Counted from the stretch's first letter, positions 24,210 through 33,298 are shown. The stretch: 64,000 nt of DNA from Rathayibacter iranicus NCPPB 2253 = VKM Ac-1602 (GCF_003149025.1 NZ_QGDV01000002.1:292071-356070); one strand, 5' to 3'. The notes: a model not told the origin generated them from the sequence alone. Numbers and translations are program-made.

Positions 24210-25808
24210 CTAGGCCAGCGTGATGAGGTCGAGGTAGTCGGCGGCCCAGTGATCTTCGGTGCCCTCGGGCATGATGAGGACGCGCTCGGGATTCAGCGCC
24301 TCGACAGCACCCTCGTCGTGACTGACCAGAACGACCGCTCCCTCGTAGTGCGCAAGAGCGTCGAGGATCTCTTCGCGGCTCGCCGGATCGAGGTTGTTCG
24401 TGGGCTCGTCGAGCAGCAGCACGTTCGCGCCAGAGACGACGATCATCGCTAGAGCGAGGCGCGTCTTCTCGCCACCCGAGAGCACACCCGCCGGCTTGTG
24501 GGAGTCATCTCCCGTGAACAGGAACGAGCCCAGCACGCGGCGCGCCTCAGTCTCAGTGAGGTTCGGGCTGGCCGACACCATGTTCTCGAGCACAGAGCGT
24601 TTGACGTCGATGGTCTCGTGCTCCTGCGCGTAGTAGCCGATGCGCAGGCCGTGGCCCGCCTCGATCACGCCGGTATCCGGCTGATCGACTCCGCCGAGGA
24701 TGCGCAGCAGCGTCGTCTTGCCCGCACCGTTGAGCCCGAGGATCACGACTTTCGAGCCCCGGTCGATTGCGAGATCGACAGCGGTAAAGATCTCGAGAGA
24801 GCCATAGCTCTTCGACAGGTTCTCGGCGTGCAAGGGTGTGCGGCCGCAGGCCATCGGAGTCGGGAAGCGCAGCTTGGCGACACGGTCGACTGCGCGCACC
24901 TCCTCAAGTCCGCTGAGCATCTTCTCGGCGCGCGCCACCATCTGGTGCGCGGCGGCGGCCTTCGACGCCTTGGCGCCGAAGCGGGCGGCCTGGAGCTGCA
25001 GGGCCCCGGCCTTCTTCTCGACGTTGGCGCGCTCCTTCTTGCGCCGTTCCTCGTCAGCGGCGCGCTGGCGCTGGTAGTTCTTCCAGTTCATGTTGTAGAC
25101 GTCGATGACCTGGCGGTTCGCGTCGAGGTAGAACACGCGGTTCACCGTCTCGCCGACAAGTTCGATGTCGTGGCTGATCACAATGAAGCCACCGCGGTAG
25201 TTCTTCAAGAACTCGCGAAGCCACACGACGGAATCGGCGTCCAAGTGGTTAGTCGGCTCGTCGAGGATGAGCGTGCTCGCGTCCGAGAACAGGATCCGAG
25301 CCAGCTCGATTCGGCGGCGCTGTCCACCCGAGAGTGTCTTTAGCGGCTGGTCGAGGATACGGTCCGGGAGGTTGAGATTGCTCGCGATCGACGCGGCCTC
25401 CGCCTCCGCCGCGTATCCGCCCAGGGCGAGAAAACGGTCGGTGAGGTTGCCGTACTTCTTCATCCCGGCCTCGCTGACGGAAGTCTCGCTGCTGGACATC
25501 GCGATCGTCGCCTCCTGCATGCCGAGGACGAGCTGGCCGAGCCCACGCGCGTCCAGGATCCGCGTCCGCGCGAGTTCCTCCGGGTCGCCCGAGCGTGGAT
25601 CCTGCGGCAGGTAGCCGATTTCGCCGCCGCGGTCGACCGTGCCCTTCGAGGCGATGAGGTCGCCCGCGAGAACCTTCGTCAGCGTCGTCTTCCCTGCTCC
25701 GTTGCGGCCGACGAGGCCAACCTTGTCGCCGTCGCTGACCCGGAAGGAGACATTCTCCATCAGGAGTCGAGCGCCGACTCGGAGTTCGAGGTCGTGCACG
25801 CTGAGCAC
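24210..25808 (-). CDS. ABC-F family ATPase (ribosome-associated)
   Basis: A 532-residue protein with two ABC domains and no transmembrane helices, the ABC-F plan. Domain 1 has GRNGAGKTTLTK, LSGGQRRRIELARIL and LILDEPTNHLDAD. Domain 2 has GLNGAGKTTLLR, LSGGEKTRLALAMI and LLLDEPTNNLDPAS. The ~80-residue inter-domain linker is basic and rich in Arg/Lys/Glu (EERRKKERANVEKKAG), which is the P-site tRNA-interaction motif of translation factors and antibiotic-protection proteins. I cannot tell which subfamily. GTG 25808 (VLSVHDLELRV) was chosen over an open frame to 26135 because ABC-F proteins begin here. It has a leader containing a stem-loop and shares a promoter region with bioY. Confidence 0.9.
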   Translation of the reverse strand: MLSVHDLELRVGARLLMENVSFRVSDGDKVGLVGRNGAGKTTLTKVLAGDLIASKGTVDRGGEIGYLPQDPRSGDPEELARTRILDARGLGQLVLGMQEATIAMSSSETSVSEAGMKKYGNLTDRFLALGGYAAEAEAASIASNLNLPDRILDQPLKTLSGGQRRRIELARILFSDASTLILDEPTNHLDADSVVWLREFLKNYRGGFIVISHDIELVGETVNRVFYLDANRQVIDVYNMNWKNYQRQRAADEERRKKERANVEKKAGALQLQAARFGAKASKAAAAHQMVARAEKMLSGLEEVRAVDRVAKLRFPTPMACGRTPLHAENLSKSYGSLEIFTAVDLAIDRGSKVVILGLNGAGKTTLLRILGGVDQPDTGVIEAGHGLRIGYYAQEHETIDVKRSVLENMVSASPNLTETEARRVLGSFLFTGDDSHKPAGVLSGGEKTRLALAMIVVSGANVLLLDEPTNNLDPASREEILDALAHYEGAVVLVSHDEGAVEALNPERVLIMPEGTEDHWAADYLDLITLA

Positions 25809-25823
25809 AGTTCTGTCCGTTCC

Positions 25824-25838
25824 CGCCAAGAAATGGCG
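25824..25838 (-). other. Leader stem-loop upstream of ABC-F start
   Basis: CGCCA (25824-25828) pairs with TGGCG (25834-25838) around a 5-nt loop, 15 nt before GTG 25808. It could modulate access to the ribosome site. Confidence 0.4.
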
Positions 25839-25862
25839 TTCGGTTCGGGAGGAGTGAGGGAA

Positions 25863-25894
25863 GGGGCTGCGATACGGTAGCCCCATAGTATAAA
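25863..25894. promoter_or_regulatory. Divergent ABC-F/bioY promoter with inverted repeat
   Basis: An inverted repeat GGGGCT (25863-25868) / AGCCCC (25879-25884) adjoins back-to-back -10 hexamers. TATACT on the minus strand (25892-25887) reads toward the ABC-F gene. TAGTAT or TATAAA on the plus strand (25886-25894) reads toward bioY. The repeat would overlap the ABC-F transcription start and the bioY spacer, so it looks like an operator. Confidence 0.45.
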
Positions 25895-25980
25895 TGCTGC
25901 GCCGCCGGGCAGACAGAGTTCCGGTCCCGCTCGACGCTTTCGCTCCTCGTCGCCTCGGCGGCCCGGTCTCTGGAGAACTC

Positions 25981-26610
25981 ATGTCCACTCTCACGCTCGG
26001 TCCGTCCCGGCCGGTCCTCGCCGACCGAATCGTCTCACGTTCACTCACGACCGACGTCGCTCTCGTCCTCGGGGGTGCCGCACTGACCGCGGGGCTGGCG
26101 CAGGTCACGGTGCCCATGTGGCCGGTTCCGATCACGGGGCAGACACTCGCGGTCCTGCTGGTCGGTTCTGCGCTCGGCGCGGTGCGTGGCGCGTCGTCTC
26201 TCGCTCTGTACCTCGTCCTCGGCCTCGTCGGCCTTCCCGTCTACGCTCCGCAGAGCGACGGCGGGCACCTCACCGGGTTTGCAGCCGCCGCATCGCCGAG
26301 CTTCGGCTACATCGTTGGCTTCGTCGTCGCCGCAGGAGTCGTTGGCTGGCTGTCCGAGCGGTCGTGGGAGCGCCGGTTTCCCAGGGCACTCGCGGCTTTC
26401 GCGGGCGGCTCGCTGGTCGTGTTCGCCATCGGTCTCCCCTGGCTCGCCGTGAGCTTGCACGCCCTGGGCTACCCCAGCGATCTCGAGTCGACCCTCGTCG
26501 GTGGCTTTTACCCGTTCCTCCTGGGCGGGGCAGTCAAAGCCATCATCGCCGCGATCCTCCTTCCCGTCGCCTGGCACGGTGCTGACGCACTCGCCGAGCG
26601 ACGCCGCTGA
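25981..26610 (+). CDS. bioY: Biotin transporter BioY (ECF substrate-binding S component)
   Basis: A 209-residue integral membrane protein with about six helices. Typical BioY segments are TVPMWPVPITGQTLAVLLVG near residue 43, LYLVLGLVGLPVY near residue 77, and GGHLTGFAAAASPSFGYIVGF near residue 95. It captures biotin and works with ECF ATPases and EcfT, or alone. No ecfA/T genes are adjacent. ATG 25981 follows GGAGAACTC. It is followed by a strong bidirectional terminator. Confidence 0.94.
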   Translation: MSTLTLGPSRPVLADRIVSRSLTTDVALVLGGAALTAGLAQVTVPMWPVPITGQTLAVLLVGSALGAVRGASSLALYLVLGLVGLPVYAPQSDGGHLTGFAAAASPSFGYIVGFVVAAGVVGWLSERSWERRFPRALAAFAGGSLVVFAIGLPWLAVSLHALGYPSDLESTLVGGFYPFLLGGAVKAIIAAILLPVAWHGADALAERRR

Positions 26611-26625
26611 GCACCCATTTCTCGC

Positions 26626-26671
26626 AACGTCGAAGGGCCGGGAGGACAGTTCCTCCCGGCCCTTCGACGTT
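26626..26671. terminator. Bidirectional terminator between bioY and suf operon
   Basis: A perfect 21-bp stem (26626-26646 with 26651-26671) has a 4-nt CAGT loop. The arms end AAC/GTT, and the plus strand runs on to TTTAT. It serves both convergent units. Confidence 0.9.
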
Positions 26672-26684
26672 TATCTGGTCCGAC

Positions 26685-27017
26685 TCAAATCGAGAAGCCG
26701 AGCGCGCGCATCATGTCACGGCCGTCCTCAGTAATCCGCTCGGGGCCCCAAGGAGGCATCCATACCCAATTAATCCTAAAGGCCTCGACTATGCCGTCGA
26801 GCGACTCTGCTGTCTGCTCCTCCAGCACGTCGGTAAGGGGGCACCCCGCGGATGTCAGGGTCATGTGAATGACAAGCGCGTCGTTATCGTCATCCCAGCC
26901 CAGGTCGTAGATCAGACCCAGATCGACGACGTTCACCCCGAGCTCGGGGTCCATGACGTCCTTGAGCGCCTCCTCGACCTGATCGAAAAGCTGGGGATCG
27001 AGTGTGGTGACGGCCAC
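26685..27017 (-). CDS. MIP18/DUF59 metal-sulfur cluster assembly factor (SufT-like)
   Basis: A 110-residue protein. The family hallmarks DVMDPELGVNVVDLGLIYD (residues ~20-38) and TSAGCPLTDVLEEQ (reactive Cys ~60) are present. The C-terminal WMPPWGPERITEDGRDMMRA also fits. SufT/DUF59 proteins help mature Fe-S proteins. It is the last gene of the suf operon, 2 nt after sufC, and lies just before the shared terminator. Confidence 0.92.
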   Translation of the reverse strand: MAVTTLDPQLFDQVEEALKDVMDPELGVNVVDLGLIYDLGWDDDNDALVIHMTLTSAGCPLTDVLEEQTAESLDGIVEAFRINWVWMPPWGPERITEDGRDMMRALGFSI

Positions 27018-27019
27018 GA

Positions 27020-27781
27020 TTACACCGCCGCCGAGGTGAGGAAGCGGTCATAGCCCTCGTCCTCAAGTCGAGTCGCGAGTTCTTTGCCACCCTGCTCTGC
27101 CACTCGGCCCGCGACGAAGACATGCACGAAGTCGGGCTGGATGTAGCGCAAGATTCGTGTGTAGTGCGTGATCAGTAGCACACCCAGTCCGGTGCTCTGG
27201 TGAGCTCGATTGACGCCCTCGGAGACAATCTTGAGCGCGTCGACGTCGAGTCCTGAATCGGTCTCGTCCAACACGGCGAACTGTGGCGCCAGCAGCTCCA
27301 GCTGGAGGATCTCGTTGCGCTTCTTCTCACCACCCGAGAAGCCCTCGTTGACATTACGCGCCGCGAAGGAAGAGTCCATTCGGAGGTTCGCCATCGCGGT
27401 CTTGACGTCCTTGGTCCAGTGGCGGATGGCGGGCGCCTCTCCGTCGATCGCGGTCTTGGCCGTGCGGAGGAAGTTCGTGTTGGTCACTCCGGGGATCTCA
27501 ACCGGGTACTGCATCGCGAGGAAGAGGCCGGCTCGAGCCCGCTCATCGACAGTCATATCGAGCACCTCGACGCCATCAAGCGTGATCGAGCCGCCATCGA
27601 CGTGATATTTAGGGTGGCCAGCAATCGTATAGGCAAGAGTGGACTTGCCGGACCCGTTGGGGCCCATGATCGCGTGGATCTCACCCTTGTTGATAGTGAG
27701 GTCGACGCCGCGCAGGATCTGCTTGGTCCCCTGCTCGGTCTCGACGCTGACGTGGAGATCGCTGATCTGGAGAACGGACAT
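27020..27781 (-). CDS. sufC: Fe-S cluster assembly ATPase SufC
   Basis: A 253-residue ABC-type ATPase of the SufBCD scaffold, cytoplasmic. Walker A is GPNGSGKSTLAYTIAG, the signature is FSGGEKKRNEILQ, and Walker B is FAVLDETDSGLDVDALK. The Asp/Glu-rich DETDSGLD form is characteristic of SufC. The stop is followed by the DUF59 gene after 2 nt. Its ATG 27781 abuts the Rieske gene stop with no gap. Confidence 0.97.
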   Translation of the reverse strand: MSVLQISDLHVSVETEQGTKQILRGVDLTINKGEIHAIMGPNGSGKSTLAYTIAGHPKYHVDGGSITLDGVEVLDMTVDERARAGLFLAMQYPVEIPGVTNTNFLRTAKTAIDGEAPAIRHWTKDVKTAMANLRMDSSFAARNVNEGFSGGEKKRNEILQLELLAPQFAVLDETDSGLDVDALKIVSEGVNRAHQSTGLGVLLITHYTRILRYIQPDFVHVFVAGRVAEQGGKELATRLEDEGYDRFLTSAAV

Positions 27782-28111
27782 TCAGACTTCCTTCGTGACG
27801 GTCGGGTCAATGTAGACGTCGCCGTCGATGATCTCGACGACGAAGACGGGGACCGGCTCGTAGGCCGGCAGGTTCAGGGGTGCCCCGGTGCGGAGGGAGA
27901 ACTGCGAGCCATGCGCCCAGCATTCGAGACTCTCGCCCTCGACAAACCCCTCGGACAGAGAGATCTCTCCGTGCGTACACGTGTCGCCAATCGCGTGGAT
28001 TTCGCCCGCGGAGTCTTGTACGACCGCGATCGCGACTCCGTCAACTTCGACCCGCATGGCCTGGTTGGGGATCAGCTCGGACACCGAGCAGATCATCGCG
28101 GCGTTGCTCAT
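27782..28111 (-). CDS. Rieske [2Fe-2S] ferredoxin-type protein in suf operon
   Basis: A 109-residue Rieske protein. The cluster ligands are CTHGEIS (C-x-H) and CWAHGSQF (C-x2-H), 17 residues apart. It resembles the ferredoxin component of non-haem dioxygenases (NdoA type), but no oxygenase is nearby. Its place between sufD and sufC suggests electron delivery or redox sensing for Fe-S assembly (inference). Its ATG 28111 overlaps the sufD stop by 4 nt. Confidence 0.92.
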   Translation of the reverse strand: MSNAAMICSVSELIPNQAMRVEVDGVAIAVVQDSAGEIHAIGDTCTHGEISLSEGFVEGESLECWAHGSQFSLRTGAPLNLPAYEPVPVFVVEIIDGDVYIDPTVTKEV

Positions 28112-29343
28112 GCGGGGAGCCCCCGCGCGGCTCCGGTCTGGCCGGCGCTACCGGCGAGCTCGGCCTCGATCGCGAGCTGTAGGCGGTCCTCCAGCTCGGC
28201 AATCTTGATCTGCTGCACGATTTCACTGAGGAAGCCGCGGACGACGAGTCGGCGCGCCTCATCTTCGCGTATACCGCGCGACTGCAAGTAAAAGAGTTGT
28301 TCGTCGTCAAAGCGGCCGGTCGCCGAGGCGTGCCCCGCCCCGGCGATGTCACCGGTTTCGATCTCGAGGTTCGGGATGGAGTCTGCTCGCGTGCCGTCGG
28401 AGAGAACCAGGTTGCGGTTTTGCTCGTAGCTGTCAGTGCCGGTCGCGCTGTTTCTGATCAGCACGTCGCCAATCCAGACGGTGCGTGCACCCTCGCCCTG
28501 CAGTGCGCCCTTGTAGGTGACGCGGCTCCGGGTGTCAGGAGCGTCGTGGTCGACGTAGACCTGCTGCTCCAGATGCTGGCCGCCATCGGCGAAGTACAGG
28601 CCGAAGAGTTCACCATCGGCGCCTCGCTCAACAAGGTGAGCGGAAGGGTTCACGCGCACGATGGAGCCGCCGAGGGTGACCACGATGTGCTTCATCTTCG
28701 CGTCACGCCCTACGCGGATAAAATGATTCGCCAGATGGCGGGCCTCGTCCGCCCACTCCTGGACGGTAACGACGGTGAGCTGAGCACCCTCGCCGACGAG
28801 AATCTCGACGTTTTCAGCGAGCGAGGCTTCGCCCTCGTTGTGGAGCACGACCACGGCGCGTGCGTAGGGCGCTGCCTCGATGATCGTGTGCGCCGCGCGA
28901 GGAGCGGAACCGAGATCGGAGCGAACCAGAGTCACCACCTTCTCGTCCGCACCCGTGACGCGAAGGGCGAGTGCCTGCTCAAAGCTCGACCAGGCGTTCG
29001 CTGCCGCGCGGTCTTCGGGCAGGCCGGCGGTGCCGATCCGCTCGTCCTCGCGACCAACCCAGGAAACGTCGACGCCATCGACGGGGGTGTACTCCACCGG
29101 AGTCGGCGAGCCGTCGAGGGGGCCGTCGATCAAGTCGCGCAGCCGCGCGACCGGCGTCAATTTCCAGGCGATCTCGCGACCGGTGACCGCCTCAAACGCA
29201 TCGACGTCAGTCGACGCGAAACGCTCGGAACGCGTCTGCACGGGCGTAAACGCCCCGTCGGAGTGGGCGCTGATACCTAAACGCTTGGCGGCGGCCGCGC
29301 CGTCGATCTCGGGGGTCATCGCGGCGCTCGTGGGGACCGTCAT
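28108..29343 (-). CDS. sufD: Fe-S cluster assembly protein SufD
   Basis: A 411-residue scaffold subunit of SufBCD. The right-handed beta-helix core ends in the SufB/D C-terminal signature HASATGRFDDEQLFYLQSRG followed by IREDEARRLVVRGFLSEIV. The N-terminal ~100 residues are SufD-like and variable. It forms a heterodimer with SufB for cluster assembly. ATG 29343 has AAGGA upstream. 70 nt separate it from sufB. No cysteine desulfurase gene follows in this operon. Confidence 0.95.
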   Translation of the reverse strand: MTVPTSAAMTPEIDGAAAAKRLGISAHSDGAFTPVQTRSERFASTDVDAFEAVTGREIAWKLTPVARLRDLIDGPLDGSPTPVEYTPVDGVDVSWVGREDERIGTAGLPEDRAAANAWSSFEQALALRVTGADEKVVTLVRSDLGSAPRAAHTIIEAAPYARAVVVLHNEGEASLAENVEILVGEGAQLTVVTVQEWADEARHLANHFIRVGRDAKMKHIVVTLGGSIVRVNPSAHLVERGADGELFGLYFADGGQHLEQQVYVDHDAPDTRSRVTYKGALQGEGARTVWIGDVLIRNSATGTDSYEQNRNLVLSDGTRADSIPNLEIETGDIAGAGHASATGRFDDEQLFYLQSRGIREDEARRLVVRGFLSEIVQQIKIAELEDRLQLAIEAELAGSAGQTGAARGLPA

Positions 29344-29413
29344 CAGGCGGTGATTCCTTTCGATGGGTGCGGGACGCCCGGTCCGGACGCCCCTTCGAGG
29401 ACGGAGGCGCGCG

Positions 29414-30832
29414 TCAACCGACGCTGCCCTCCATCCCCATCTCGATGAGCTTGTTCAGCTCGAGGGCGTATTCCATCGGCAGCTCGCGCGCAATCGGCTC
29501 AATGAAACCGCGGACGATCATGGCCATGGCCTCATCTTCCGGCATACCGCGCGACATCAGGTAGAAGAGCTGCTCCTCGCTGACCTTCGAGACGGTTGCC
29601 TCGTGCCCGAGCTGCACGTCGTCGACGCGGATGTCGATTGCCGGATAGGTATCGGATCGCGAAATGGTATCGACCAAAAGCGCGTCACAGCGCACAGTGT
29701 TGGCCGAGTGATGCGCATTTGCGTCCACCCGAACTTCGCCGCGGTATCCAGCCCGGCCGCCTCCGCGCGCAATCGACTTCGAGACGATCGACGACTGCGT
29801 GTACGGCGCCATATGCACCATCTTTGCGCCGGCGTCCTGGTGCTGGCCGGGGCCGGCAAACGCGACCGAAAGGGTCTCGCCCTTAGCGTGCTCTCCGACC
29901 AGGAAGATCGACGGGTACTTCATCGTGACCTTCGAACCGATGTTGCCGTCAATCCACTCCATCGTCGCGCCCTCGTGAGCGATTGCGCGCTTGGTCACGA
30001 GGTTGTAGACGTTGTTCGACCAGTTTTGAATCGTCGTGTAGCGGACTCGTGCGTTCTTCTTCACGATGATTTCAACGACGGCCGAGTGCAGCGAGTCCGA
30101 CTTGTAGATCGGCGCCGTGCAACCCTCGATGTAGTGGACGTAGCTGTCCTCGTCGGCAATGATCAGGGTCCGCTCAAACTGGCCCATGTTCTCGGTGTTG
30201 ATGCGGAAGTACGCCTGGAGCGGGATGTCGACGCGGACGCCCTTGGGGACATAGACGAACGAGCCGCCGGACCAGACCGCGGTGTTCAGCGCCGCGAACT
30301 TGTTGTCACCCGCGGGGATGACGGTGCCGAAGTACTCCTCGAAGATCTCGGGGTGCTCGCGCAGCGCCGTGTCGGTGTCCATAAAGATGACACCTTGCTC
30401 CTCCAGGTCCTCGCGGATCTGGTGGTAGACGACCTCGGACTCATACTGGGCTGCAACGCCGCCGACGAGTCGCTGGCGCTCCGCCTCGGGGATACCGAGC
30501 TTCTCGTACGTATTTTTGATGTCGTCGGGGAGGTCGTCCCACGTCTGCGCCTGCTTCTCGGTAGAGCGGACGAAGTACTTGATGTTGTCAAAGTCAATGT
30601 CCGAGAGGTCGGCCCCCCAGGTCGGCATCGGCTTACGCTCGAACAGCGTGAGGGCCTTCATGCGACGGTCTCGCATCCAGGCGGGCTCGTTTTTGAGTGC
30701 GGAGATGTCGGAGACGACCTCGGGCGAGATTCCGCGACGTGCGGAGGCCCCGGCGGAGTCTGAGTCGGACCAGCCGAACTCGTAAACGCCCAGGCTCGCG
30801 AGCTCGGGGCGGTCGATCAGGATGTCTGACAT
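29414..30832 (-). CDS. sufB: Fe-S cluster assembly protein SufB
   Basis: A 472-residue principal scaffold of the SUF system. Family segments include [20 protein letters not shown] near the N-terminus, [20 protein letters not shown] centrally, and [20 protein letters not shown] (conserved Cys, cluster/persulfide region). [21 protein letters not shown] lies at the C-terminus. ATG 30832 has GAGG 5 nt upstream. It is the first gene of the operon. A long untranslated leader is likely, because the nearest good -10 is ~250 nt upstream. No sufR-like regulator gene is present. Confidence 0.97.
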   Translation of the reverse strand: MSDILIDRPELASLGVYEFGWSDSDSAGASARRGISPEVVSDISALKNEPAWMRDRRMKALTLFERKPMPTWGADLSDIDFDNIKYFVRSTEKQAQTWDDLPDDIKNTYEKLGIPEAERQRLVGGVAAQYESEVVYHQIREDLEEQGVIFMDTDTALREHPEIFEEYFGTVIPAGDNKFAALNTAVWSGGSFVYVPKGVRVDIPLQAYFRINTENMGQFERTLIIADEDSYVHYIEGCTAPIYKSDSLHSAVVEIIVKKNARVRYTTIQNWSNNVYNLVTKRAIAHEGATMEWIDGNIGSKVTMKYPSIFLVGEHAKGETLSVAFAGPGQHQDAGAKMVHMAPYTQSSIVSKSIARGGGRAGYRGEVRVDANAHHSANTVRCDALLVDTISRSDTYPAIDIRVDDVQLGHEATVSKVSEEQLFYLMSRGMPEDEAMAMIVRGFIEPIARELPMEYALELNKLIEMGMEGSVG

Positions 30833-31040
30833 GTGTACCTCGTTTCCTACCCACTGCTAACCGGTCGGGTCCCGGAGTCATTCCCCCGGCGTGACCCGCG
30901 GGTGCTCTCCGGCCGGTCGCGCGATCGCTCTGATGCGCGGAGGGGGTGATGAGTGTCCCTGGGATTCCGGAGGTGTGCTGCGGCGCTTCGTCGGGCCATC
31001 GGAGTCGATCCCCGCACCCTCTGCGCGGACGACCACATCG

Positions 31041-31081
31041 CGCGCTGGATCTGAATCAGCACGCGCTGGATCTGAATCAGC
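31041..31081. repeat. Direct repeat of 20 bp, period 21, upstream of sufB
   Basis: CGCGCTGGATCTGAATCAGC occurs at 31041-31060 and 31062-31081, separated by a single A. Each copy has an internal partial dyad (GCTG/CAGC arms). It sits just downstream of the putative -10 TAGAAT of the suf operon, so it would lie in the early leader. Confidence 0.85.
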
Positions 31082-31086
31082 TTCTC

Positions 31087-31092
31087 ATTCTA
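31087..31092 (-). promoter_or_regulatory. Putative -10 TAGAAT of the suf operon
   Basis: TAGAAT on the minus strand is directed to sufB, with the repeat pair immediately downstream. No clear -35 is seen. Confidence 0.35.
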
Positions 31093-31406
31093 CGTTCCCG
31101 CAGCTCCCAACGGAACCTCTTCAGCTGGGTGTCGCCGCAGATGTGACCTGCACACCACCAGACAAGCGTGGCCATACGAGTGTCAGTGGTCCGTGATGGG
31201 GTCTGATCATGACGAACGATGACCGAACTCCACTCCCCCTCCGCCTCCTGACCGCGCTGCTCATGCTCGGCCTGGCCCCGCAGTCCGCACGCTGCTTCGG
31301 CCCGCTCGCTACGGCGCTGCACCACGAACTCCCCGCTCGAGCACTTCCCCGTGCACTACTGCGGCTGCGCCGGCATCTGCGCTCCTCCGAACGCCGCGGC
31401 GACCGA

Positions 31407-32366
31407 TCAGCGGACGGGCTGCAGCTCCCGGGCTGCCTCTCGCCGTTGAGCACGAACGGTGAAGAGCCCCGGGTTGACATCGAGCAGCACGCGGACGGCT
31501 CCGACCCAGACGAGAGCAGAACCCAGCAGGTGCACGGCGACCAGTGACTCCGGAAGTGCCGTCAGCGACTGCGCGACGCCGACGAGCGCCTGCAGCAGCA
31601 GCACGACGAGGTACGTCACAACCCGCCGGCGGGCGAGCCCGGACTGCTCGACGCGGGTCAGCAGCGCCAGCAGGACCACACCGAGGACCACCAGGGCTGA
31701 GCCGAGGACGCCGTGGATCACGGTCACGCTCTCCCAGCGGAACTGCATTCTCGGCACCTCGGCGGAGTCGCCCGCGTGCGGCCCCGTTCCGGTGACGAGC
31801 GTCCCGATGAGGATCACCAGCAGGGTCACCGCGACCAGAACGATGCTCGTCGCCCTCGTCGCCCCGTCCGGCTCGAACGCGGTCGACTGCGAACGGTGCG
31901 CCCGGTGCCAGGTGAGCGCCGTGGTCGTGAGGAGCGCGATGGCGAGAACGAAATGGCCGGCCACGATGTACGGATTGAGTCCGGAATGCACAGTCGCGCC
32001 GCCCGCGAGGGCGTTCGCCACGACAAGCCAGAACTGCGACCAGGCGAGGCGCGTCATGGTGCGGTCGCGCGGCTTCTGCAAACGGGCCGCGGTGATCGCC
32101 CAGCCGACGGCGACGACGAGGACGCCGGTGAAGGCTCGATTGGTGAACTCGATGAATCCGTGAATCCCGAGTTCGGGCGTCGAGGTGAGCGATCCCGCGT
32201 CGCACGCGGGCCAGGTCGGGCAACCGAGGCCCGAGCCGGTCAGCCGCACGACTCCGCCAAAGAAGATGATGAGGATGCTCGCTACGAGCGCCGCGGTCGT
32301 ACCCCACCGCAGGGCGCGCGGCCCGAGGGTGACGCGCTCGGCCAGGAGCGAGAAGGGCGTCACCAT
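31407..32366 (-). CDS. ctaA: Haem A synthase CtaA (COX15 family)
   Basis: A 319-residue polytopic membrane protein with about eight helices. It oxidises the C8 methyl of haem O to give haem A. COX15 landmarks are GGVVRLTGSGLGCPTWPAC near the first helix (Cys pair as in Gram-positive CtaA), FIEFTNRAFTG (Glu and conserved Arg/Asn) and HSGLNPYIVAGHFVLA (haem-ligand His). A repeat in the second half is VTVIHGVLGSALVV, and VAVHLLGSALVW closes. ATG 32366 overlaps the ctaB stop (TGATG), so it is translationally coupled with ctaB. Upstream frame extension to 32510 is inside ctaB and not used. Confidence 0.93.
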   Translation of the reverse strand: MVTPFSLLAERVTLGPRALRWGTTAALVASILIIFFGGVVRLTGSGLGCPTWPACDAGSLTSTPELGIHGFIEFTNRAFTGVLVVAVGWAITAARLQKPRDRTMTRLAWSQFWLVVANALAGGATVHSGLNPYIVAGHFVLAIALLTTTALTWHRAHRSQSTAFEPDGATRATSIVLVAVTLLVILIGTLVTGTGPHAGDSAEVPRMQFRWESVTVIHGVLGSALVVLGVVLLALLTRVEQSGLARRRVVTYLVVLLLQALVGVAQSLTALPESLVAVHLLGSALVWVGAVRVLLDVNPGLFTVRAQRREAARELQPVR

Positions 32367-33298
32367 CAGAAGGGCAGCAGCGGGTCGATGCCGACGGCGA
32401 GAAATAGCAACGTGAGGTACCCGATCGAGCCGTGGAACACGCGCATCGGCGAGACGTGTTCGTGACGAATCGCGAGGCCGTAGAGCCGGTGGGTCTCGGC
32501 GACGAACCACACTCCGCTAGCCAGCGCGACGACCGTGTACACGACGCCCATCTCGGCGACCGGGATCAGCAGGAGCGAGCAGGCGACGGTGGCCCACGCA
32601 TAGAGGATGACCTGGAGTCCGACGATGGTGCGCCCTCGAACGACGGCCAGCATGGGCACGCCGGCCGCCTGATAGTCGTCGCGATATTTCATCGAGAGGG
32701 GCCAGTAGTGCGGCGGAGTCCAGAGGAAGATCACCGAGAAAAGGATGACCGGCGCCCAGTCGAGCGAATTGGTGACCGCTGCCCAGCCGATCAGGACCGG
32801 CATGCAGCCAGCGATGCCGCCCCACACGATGTTCTGCGGAGTGCGGCGCTTGAGAAAGAGAGTGTAGAAGACGACATAGATCAGGATCGCCGCAAGAGAA
32901 AGACCTGCCGACAGCCAGTTCGCGGTCAGGCCGAGCCACAGGATCGAGAGGACGCCGATAGCGCTGGCGAAGACGAGAGCCGAGCGGTCCGAGATCTCTC
33001 CGGTCACGAGTGGACGGTTCTTCGTCCGGTTCATGATCCGGTCGATGTCGCGGTCGAAGTAGCAGTTGAACGCTCCCGCGGAACCCGCGCTCAACGCGCC
33101 TCCGATCAGGACGTTGACGACGAGCAGCAGGTCCGGGATACCGCCCTGCGCCAGGATCATCGTCGGAGCGGTCACGACGAGGAGCAGCTCGATCACCCGG
33201 GGCTTCGTCAGGGCAACGAAGGCCTTCACCTTGCGCGAGAGCGCCGTCCGCGACGACCCGCCTCGTTCGACGGCGGTGGTCTCTACGGCTACGTCCAT
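32366..33298 (-). CDS. ctaB: Protohaem IX farnesyltransferase (haem O synthase)
   Basis: A 310-residue UbiA-family membrane prenyltransferase that attaches farnesyl to haem B. The first Asp motif is [20 protein letters not shown], and the second region is [13 protein letters not shown]. Around eight to nine helices follow a ~30-residue polar N-terminus ending [14 protein letters not shown] 33298 has AGAGGAG 3-4 nt upstream. The open frame to 33466 runs into the divergent tkt leader and lacks family features. It forms an operon with ctaA and is divergent from tkt. Confidence 0.95.
   Translation of the reverse strand: MDVAVETTAVERGGSSRTALSRKVKAFVALTKPRVIELLLVVTAPTMILAQGGIPDLLLVVNVLIGGALSAGSAGAFNCYFDRDIDRIMNRTKNRPLVTGEISDRSALVFASAIGVLSILWLGLTANWLSAGLSLAAILIYVVFYTLFLKRRTPQNIVWGGIAGCMPVLIGWAAVTNSLDWAPVILFSVIFLWTPPHYWPLSMKYRDDYQAAGVPMLAVVRGRTIVGLQVILYAWATVACSLLLIPVAEMGVVYTVVALASGVWFVAETHRLYGLAIRHEHVSPMRVFHGSIGYLTLLFLAVGIDPLLPF

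Larger units (their letters stand above)
30833..31406. other. 574-nt non-coding stretch between ctaA and sufB
   Basis: It holds no convincing gene on either strand. It contains a 20-bp direct repeat (31041-31081) and a minus-strand TAGAAT (31092-31087) that could start a ~250-nt suf leader. Short open frames exist but lack homologous features and have poor codon structure. Confidence 0.6.

Noticed and set aside
30946..31146. Small frame preceded by GGAGGGGGTG in the sufB upstream region
   Set aside because: The translation is shaped by the direct repeat (ALDLNQ twice) and has no other protein-like character.
31209..31547. 112-codon plus-strand frame with a hydrophobic N-terminus between ctaA and sufB
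   Set aside because: Its second half overlaps ctaA antisense and there is no ribosome site. The hydrophobic run alone is weak evidence.
32367..32510. Longer N-terminus of ctaA
   Set aside because: Lies inside ctaB and is Arg-rich without membrane character. The ATG at 32366 coupled to the ctaB stop is better.
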